The notes below the pieces were generated by a model. That model searched no databases. It was not told where the DNA came from and saw only the letters and a list, made by a program, of their open reading frames with translations. A program made the position numbers and the translations under genes. From NCBI GenBank assembly GCA_019614645.1, contig JABWDB010000007.1, positions 5,345,501-5,409,500 of the forward strand: a stretch of 64,000 nt of DNA. The letters are read 5' to 3'. Numbering within the stretch: the first letter of the stretch is position 1; each line of letters opens with the position of its first letter. This document shows positions 58,215 through 64,000 of the stretch, in pieces. The DNA comes from Stratiolaelaps scimitus (lineage: Eukaryota; Arthropoda; Arachnida; Mesostigmata; Laelapidae).

Positions 58215-58535
58215 TTACTTGCCTTTCTTCTTGGCCTGATCGCTAGATTCTCGTTTCTTTCTTTCGATCCGCTCATTTTCCTCCTTTTCATGATCTGAAG
58301 GGACGGTCGGAGGTGATTTGATGGTTGCTGGCCTAGTTGCCCCGGTGCGTAGTTGCTGCTGTGTTGTCCTTGCTGATATCGTTGTTATTGTCTTTTGTTG
58401 CCATTGTTTAGGTTGGTCGCCGTTCCCCCAAGAGTGGAAGCGCCGGAAGCCAAAATCCGGTGTCCAGTTGGCCCGTCGAACGGCAGCCTCACTGCCCAAT
58501 ATCCTCTCTTTCTCTCTCCGCTCTCTCGCTTGCTT
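58215..58535 (-). CDS. possible terminal exon with basic C-terminus
   Basis: A - strand frame is open from about 58535 to a TAA at 58215 (about 106 codons, no ATG). The end is strongly biased: Glu/Lys/Arg-rich, finishing Lys-Lys-Lys-Gly-Lys, after a Gln/Thr-rich middle. This composition is more like real coding sequence than most frames here. The upstream boundary may be an acceptor GGGCAG at 58492-58497 after a (GA)n stretch, which is weak. A GTAAAT overlapping the stop could instead be a donor. Confidence 0.27.
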   Translation of the reverse strand, partial: KQARERREKERILGSEAAVRRANWTPDFGFRRFHSWGNGDQPKQWQQKTITTISARTTQQQLRTGATRPATIKSPPTVPSDHEKEENERIERKKRESSDQAKKKGK

Positions 58536-58659
58536 TCAACTAAAGCGAGCCTCCCAGAGCTTTATATCTTTTGGATTTCGGATCGGAAACGCCCTCGAGC
58601 ATAGCAGCGGGAAACTACCACAGCCAGTTCCTTCTGGTGGCCTCCTCTAAGTCCACCGC

Positions 58660-61590
58660 CACCGGAGGGCCCTAATAGAACAACGACGACCGTTCGGGGT
58701 CCTCAAACGACAGTTCAGCGGGTGGACCACGCGACCGGGCGGCCGCCTCGCTTGCTCTACCTGTGCAGAGGACGCGTCGACGGCGGCAGTGAGGCGATTT
58801 TAAATTTAGCGTCGGCGTCCCGAGGTCAGAGCAGCCGGGACAGGTGGGATCGAAGCAGAGCAGCGATTAACTGCGGTGACCCTGCTGTTCAATGGAGAGA
58901 TGGATAATTAACGGGTCGCTGCCTTCTCGGGTTTCAAACGGCAGTAGCCAGTGCCCCGAGAGAAGGGAGACGCCTTAAGAAACCAGGAAGCCATTTAGGG
59001 GAAGATTACACTGAGAGCAGCAGTAAAGGCAACAGCTCGGCGAGTGCGCCGATGATCAAGGAAGAGGAGACTCATTAAGACTTACGAACGCACGTCGAAA
59101 GTGGCTTTTTCGGTATTATATAATTATTATTAACTGTGTGTGTGCGTAATTGTTTATATAAAAAACAACGCAAGTGGTCGATTAGACAGGTTCCAAATAG
59201 AACTCAAAAGCGGATAGTTTCAATTCCTTAAGAAGTCCGCTAACCAAAGGCTTAGTGACTTAGATGGCATGCTGTGGGCAATAGCAACTCCATGTCACTT
59301 CGGCGGAACTGACTCGCGTAGCTCAAGCCCCGTATTGCGTACGGCACCGGCTAGCTTCTACATATAAGATTTTACGTTTGTATGGCAGTTGGTGTTCAAT
59401 TTCACCCCACTTGATATATTTGTCTGTGCAATAAAATACTACTATTTCGCACATGAGCAAGACTGTCTAAGTCCCTGTAGTATGAAAAATTAACGCGCCT
59501 GTTACAGCTATAATATTCTGCCATAATAAACGATTTCATCGTGCGATCACCTTACGCACTGCCGAACTGCCGACTGGCTCTATGCTGATGAGAGAGAGAG
59601 GGAGAGAGACAGAGAGAAACATCAAAAACCACAGCAACCGTTCCGGTCGGAACCGCTGCGTCACAGGGGTAGCCAGCACGTGGTGGGACAGAGACTCCCA
59701 TCGGCGATCGCCGGTCTACGCGGTTATTCACACGCACACTGTCACCCCCAAGCCCATAGGCCCAGCTGCAGGCGGTTGACAGGTGTTGCGTTCATGGAGA
59801 GGACGAAAGAAAACAAACTTAAATGATCGCATCGAGCACGAAGCGAGCAGCGGCGGTGTGGCCGCTCTCAGTGCGCGGCTTCCGGTATGGCTTCCGGTCG
59901 TATGCACGCATTTCCGGTCCCGCCATTGACGGCTGGCTGCTTGCTTGCGGTGGCGAGGGTGGCGATGGTCATGCTGGCTGGCGTTCTGGTGCTTGGTAGC
60001 ATGCAGGCGCCTCGTATCGGCCACAGTCGCACTTATTGCGAAGGGGATCGACTGCCGTGGAAAGGGACGGGAGCCGAGGGGAGTAGACGGGATGCCGCGG
60101 TCCTCGACGACATCGTGTGCTGGGGCCTCCCGGCTATTGGGGCGATGACATTGCCTTTTCGCTTGGGTTTGCCACGCCAGGACATGCGAGTTGGGCGAAG
60201 CTGTACCCAAATGGGGCCTCCAGGATCTTTGGCCCCTTCGACCGATGCGGCGGGCGGGCGGGCAGGCAGCCGCCGGGATCCCGGCGGCCGTTGACTCGAT
60301 GCGCCTTTGGTGCGCGCGGCTGAAGCCAAAGCGACGAGCTGCAAACGATATTATGCGCATATTGAGAGCGGGCGACGGCGGCTGCTGCTTGGGCAGAAAG
60401 CCCTCCCTACGTTAGATTCAGGGGTCTAGAACAGGAGAGAGTCGTCTGGGCCGGTGGCAGCGATGAGATGGCAAGACGACGATGGATGGGACGAAGTGAC
60501 TTTGGTCTGGAGGGCGGGGGGGGCGTGAAGGGAAGGCAAGGTTAGGTTGGGTAGGGGAGTAATCTGCCATCAGAGTTTCCAGTTGAATCGAGGGACAGCA
60601 CTGCTCCTCCGGGATACGAGACAAGGGAGAACAGAACCTGCTGATCGCCTCGTAAATATATGAATAATGATAATAATAATAATAATAATAATACATCGAA
60701 CAGAGAGACACGATCTTTATGTGGAAACACACATCGATATACGCGGATACATAAGGATTATTATTATTATTTATTATTAGTATTTGGTATTCGATCCCAA
60801 TTCGCTGTTGGGTCATGCCTGCTCGGCGTCAACATCACCGCCGTATTTAGCCAAGCTAGGGAGCGACAGATGAGACTGATTTAGTTACAATCAACACGGG
60901 ATTGACCGAAACCGTCTTTATGAGATAATGTGTATGCTGATCCATGTTGATGTTGTGGACTACGCTAGTTGTGGAAGGAATAAGATGGTTTGTTGATGTC
61001 TCAACAATTGATCCCCAACATGAGGCCTATTTCTCCCCCTGTTGCTCTTCCTTCTTCTCTGCTTAACTAAAGCACATCTTTTTCTTGTAAATTATGAAAT
61101 GGGTATGGGCAAACTTATGCAGCAAGATGTTGTTTTTTTGTTCGAATCAATAATAGGAGATAGCTGGCTTTCATCATATCCGGTAGAGCCCTCTAACGGC
61201 AATAGATAAGTGAGCGCGTTGCCTATTTACAATAGAGCCTTTCAGAAGGCGACCGCTTCTCATACGCTGTTGCAAAAAGGCTGACCCAAATATATATCGA
61301 CTGCTCGCTGAGCTGAGTTTGGCACAGTTTTACAGCGAGTGAACGTGCGACGAGTATACGACAAGTATTCTTTAAACAAACTCTGTCCCCAAACGCTCCA
61401 CTCGGCCACTGTATTAGACGCTTCGATTTGATTGAATATGCCATGTAAATATAAATATATAATGTGAAATATGAAATAAATACTAGTGAAGATAGCAAGC
61501 TTAACCTGACATTGTATTACGATGGCTTTACAGCATACACACACACGGAATACCAAATTAATTCTCCTCCGTCTGAACTGCAAGGTTTAA
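58660..61590. other. GC-rich then AT-rich unassigned stretch
   Basis: A frame of 210 codons at 59728-60360 (- strand) is matched by frames of 103-135 codons on both strands in the same GC-rich interval, so it is not called. (AAT)n lies at 60667-60693. Confidence 0.45.
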
Positions 61591-61592
61591 AA

Positions 61593-61594
<2 letters not shown>

Positions 61595-61676
<82 letters not shown>
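61595..61676. repeat. (TA)n microsatellite, 82 bases
   Basis: One of the longest uninterrupted TA tracts in the window. Confidence 0.97.
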
Positions 61677-61679
<3 letters not shown>

Positions 61680-61683
<4 letters not shown>

Positions 61684-63550
61684 ATTATCATTATACAGCT
61701 TAGGTAATGAAGGAAATATGTATGGAATCCATAACATGAGTAACAGAAGCCTTTTCCTAACTTGAAATGTTAGGTTTGGCCACGGAAAAAACAATAGTAA
61801 GAGCAGACAGAAACAAAGAGAGGTACAAACGGTATCATATGATATTTCTTCCACTTGAAAACAGGCTTTCGGATGTACACGAATGCATGCGGGCGTATAC
61901 ATCCTGAATGCGCAGATGTCGTGCCGGGAACACCGGTCCCCTTGAGCATATGTACGTACACCCTGTCGATGCTCAATCTTCGAGACAAATGTATCTCTGT
62001 CTGTGTATTAGATCGAGGGACCTGATCGCAGGAGCTCGTAAGATCGTATTACGTCGACGTAATAGATGCCCGTCTGTTTGCCGGTGCGGCCGTGCGGGTT
62101 TCTTCACTTCGGCAGCTGCTCTTGTGGTGGCCGTGATGGCTGGAGGGGCCACTTTTTGCATGCGCGATTTTTTGTTACCCCCTCACCCCTAACGAGCCCC
62201 TGATTTAATCAGAGCAGAGTGTCTTACTTAGGCAAAAGGGTTCGTCTTGCGAAGAAGAACTTAGGCGTATGAGGCCATCGAGTGATGCTCGGGTCCCGTA
62301 AAAACTGAATAGTACTTACTGCAGTAGCAATACATTATTCGCTATGAGATCGCGCATGTGAGAGCTAATTGGATTTGAGCGACGGCGGCGGCGGCAACTG
62401 CAGAAGCATCGGCAGCAGCAGTGTGGGCAGACTTGTTGGGTCGTTTTCAGATCTGCGCCTTTTGACAGATGACTCCTTCTTTCTTTAGACCTTACCCAGA
62501 CGTTCATCCGCTCTAAATTTTCCCAGATGCGAAAATGCGTCGTGATAATGTAATACTCAAGATCTATTTGCTGACATTTTCTTGACTTTTTGGATTAAAT
62601 GGATGATGCTACACCAGGTTCCAGCTGGACATCTTCGATATGCGTTCTGTATTAAATTAGCAGTTGACTAGACGGTGCAAGTAAGGGCTCTCATTTGCTG
62701 CTGTCTATGTATAAAGTGGCTGTACACGAGAAAACGGTACGATTAACTAAAGAAAAAAATATCGCTAACTGTACTTTGCTAGAAGTGAAGCACTTCGTTT
62801 CTGTGAATGGAGAAAATCAATTTTTCCTTCGGATACTCCGAGGATATTGACACTGAAGAAACTTCCAAAGATACCCTTCCACAAGCGCAGTAGTCGCAGC
62901 AAGACAAGGCGCGAACAAGAGGTTGCTAGCGCACGCGTCTGTGTAGCGGCGGATCGAAGCTGTGTAGATATCTATTCTGCGGTGTATTTGTTCGCGGCGT
63001 CCTATTGAGCCCGGATCGGCTCGGGGATCGACGTGTCAGCTGGCGCAACATTGTAACGCACTAAATGACTGGGGGAGGGCGAGCCTTTGAAAAGAGCACG
63101 ACATGCTCCACACATGCTTGTCTAGCCATCTACCTGATAGCGGCGGTCCACGCGGTAGAAGAGTTTGTTGAACAAATCGATATTCATCGATTCCGCGAAT
63201 ATGATCCTTAGATATCCGTGACAATGATGCGCCACCGTATCATGCCAGCAGATCTACAGTTGCTCCGTTGTGGGGGCCTACCAATGTTCACTGCGTTCGA
63301 GTTTTGCATCTGCCTATTGCCCAGCATCCTTTCGACCACTTGAGGCCAGCTCCGCTGGCGGGTCAGCTGCTCACATAGGAACATCATCATTTTTACACAT
63401 TTCTCCTATCCGCTATAGTTGAACAGAGGCGCTTGCCATCCATCCGTTACTTCGGATGCAAAACAATGACTATTTTGGCTCCTCTCCGCGTATTCCTTCC
63501 CTACTATGGTCGTATTATGAATATAAGACTTCCTTTCATTGAACTTAGGC
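61680..63550. other. unassigned stretch
   Basis: Frames of 60-94 codons only. A GGC/GCA-rich patch at 62378-62420. No domains or splice-supported exons. Confidence 0.5.
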
Positions 63551-63556
63551 TCGATT

Positions 63557-63711
63557 TGGAGTTCTTTATCATCTTTCTTTATCTGAGGATTCTTGTCAGG
63601 TACGAGTAAGGCAGAGAATAAGCAAAGGTGGCCCCGACAGGTCCTCATAGTAATACCTAAAAGGTTAAGCTGGCCTGTCAGATAGGGGAACAGCTGAGGG
63701 TCAGCTCGAAA
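63557..63711 (+). mobile_element. SINE type C body, headless copy
   Basis: About 155 bases matching the complement of 55935-56097 at about 90% identity, in inverted orientation 7.5 kb away. The tRNA-like head is absent, as expected for 5' truncation. A 35-codon stretch of the frame on the opposite strand is the same in both copies only because the DNA is the same. Confidence 0.78.
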
Positions 63712-64000
63712 AACGGTATAAGGTTCGATTTTCTCAGCTAAAGTCTAGAAGTTGTGTTTAGGTATCTCTTTTGTTTATTCTTTTATATCACCCGGTATTG
63801 CTTCGGCGTGCGCGTTTTGTGCCGGACTCGCCACACGCACCCCTTCATTCGCCTCTGTGCTTATATATTGTATGGTTGGTACGTCGGAGCCGGCGTTCAT
63901 GAGTATGTAGGTAGATGCTAAAAGGTAACCCCTAAAAGGTAATACCATTGGCCTAAACGTAACTCGTTCTAGCGCGGCGTAGATGGATGCCGCTGGACAG

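Noticed and set aside
59728..60360. 210-codon frame on the - strand
   Set aside because: GC-rich interval with four other long frames on both strands. No Met-proximal features, domain or splice evidence.

Overview
The window looks like nuclear DNA from an invertebrate, most likely an arthropod. The evidence is the near absence of long open frames, many intron-type splice signals, very abundant (TA)n, (CT)n, (AAT)n and (CAG)n microsatellites, no obvious loss of CpG, and short tRNA-derived retroposons with polymerase III A and B boxes. A mite or other chelicerate fits, but nothing here proves it. There are no bacterial operons, rRNA genes, CRISPR arrays or phage modules.

Most of the 64 kb is intergenic or intronic. 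The best coding candidate is a GC-rich exon on the + strand (39793-41081). It follows a strong splice acceptor, carries CAG/ACA-rich low-complexity coding sequence, and ends in a signal-peptide-like hydrophobic segment followed by the start of a possible extracellular domain. Other candidates are single exons or short frames resting on splice consensus plus an open frame: + strand 26088-26168, 32452-32515 and 22196-22261; - strand 8594-8784, 21614-21738, 41306-41360, 42026-42205, 43990-44211, 55328-55399, and a phase-compatible pair 49273-49002 / 48746-48503. No complete gene could be assembled and no family could be named securely. In a sequence this size dozens of GTAAGT/GTGAGT motifs occur by chance, so confidences are kept low.

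Region by region: 1-6300 has microsatellites and no supported gene. 6300-9120 has weak - strand exon candidates and a truncated SINE. 9100-21600 is mostly unassigned, with a complete SINE at 11.6 kb, a frame with one stop at 15.5-16.1 kb and a 48-bp tandem repeat at 20.3 kb. 21.6-22.6 kb holds possible divergent first exons. 23.5-25 kb holds a long compound TA/TG repeat and a local duplication carrying a second SINE type. 26-28.6 kb has one good exon candidate and a GC-rich long frame. 30.8-35 kb is GC-rich with many overlapping frames and a hairpin element. 35.6-36.3 kb is a foldback repeat. 38.8-44.2 kb is the densest area for exon candidates on both strands. 44.8-63.7 kb is dominated by retroposon copies (45.2, 46.5, 50.2, 53.5, 55.9-56.2, 57.9, 63.6 kb), with weak exon candidates at 47-49 kb and 55 kb.

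The clearest results are the repeat families, which are directly visible. No novel multi-gene system could be recognised.
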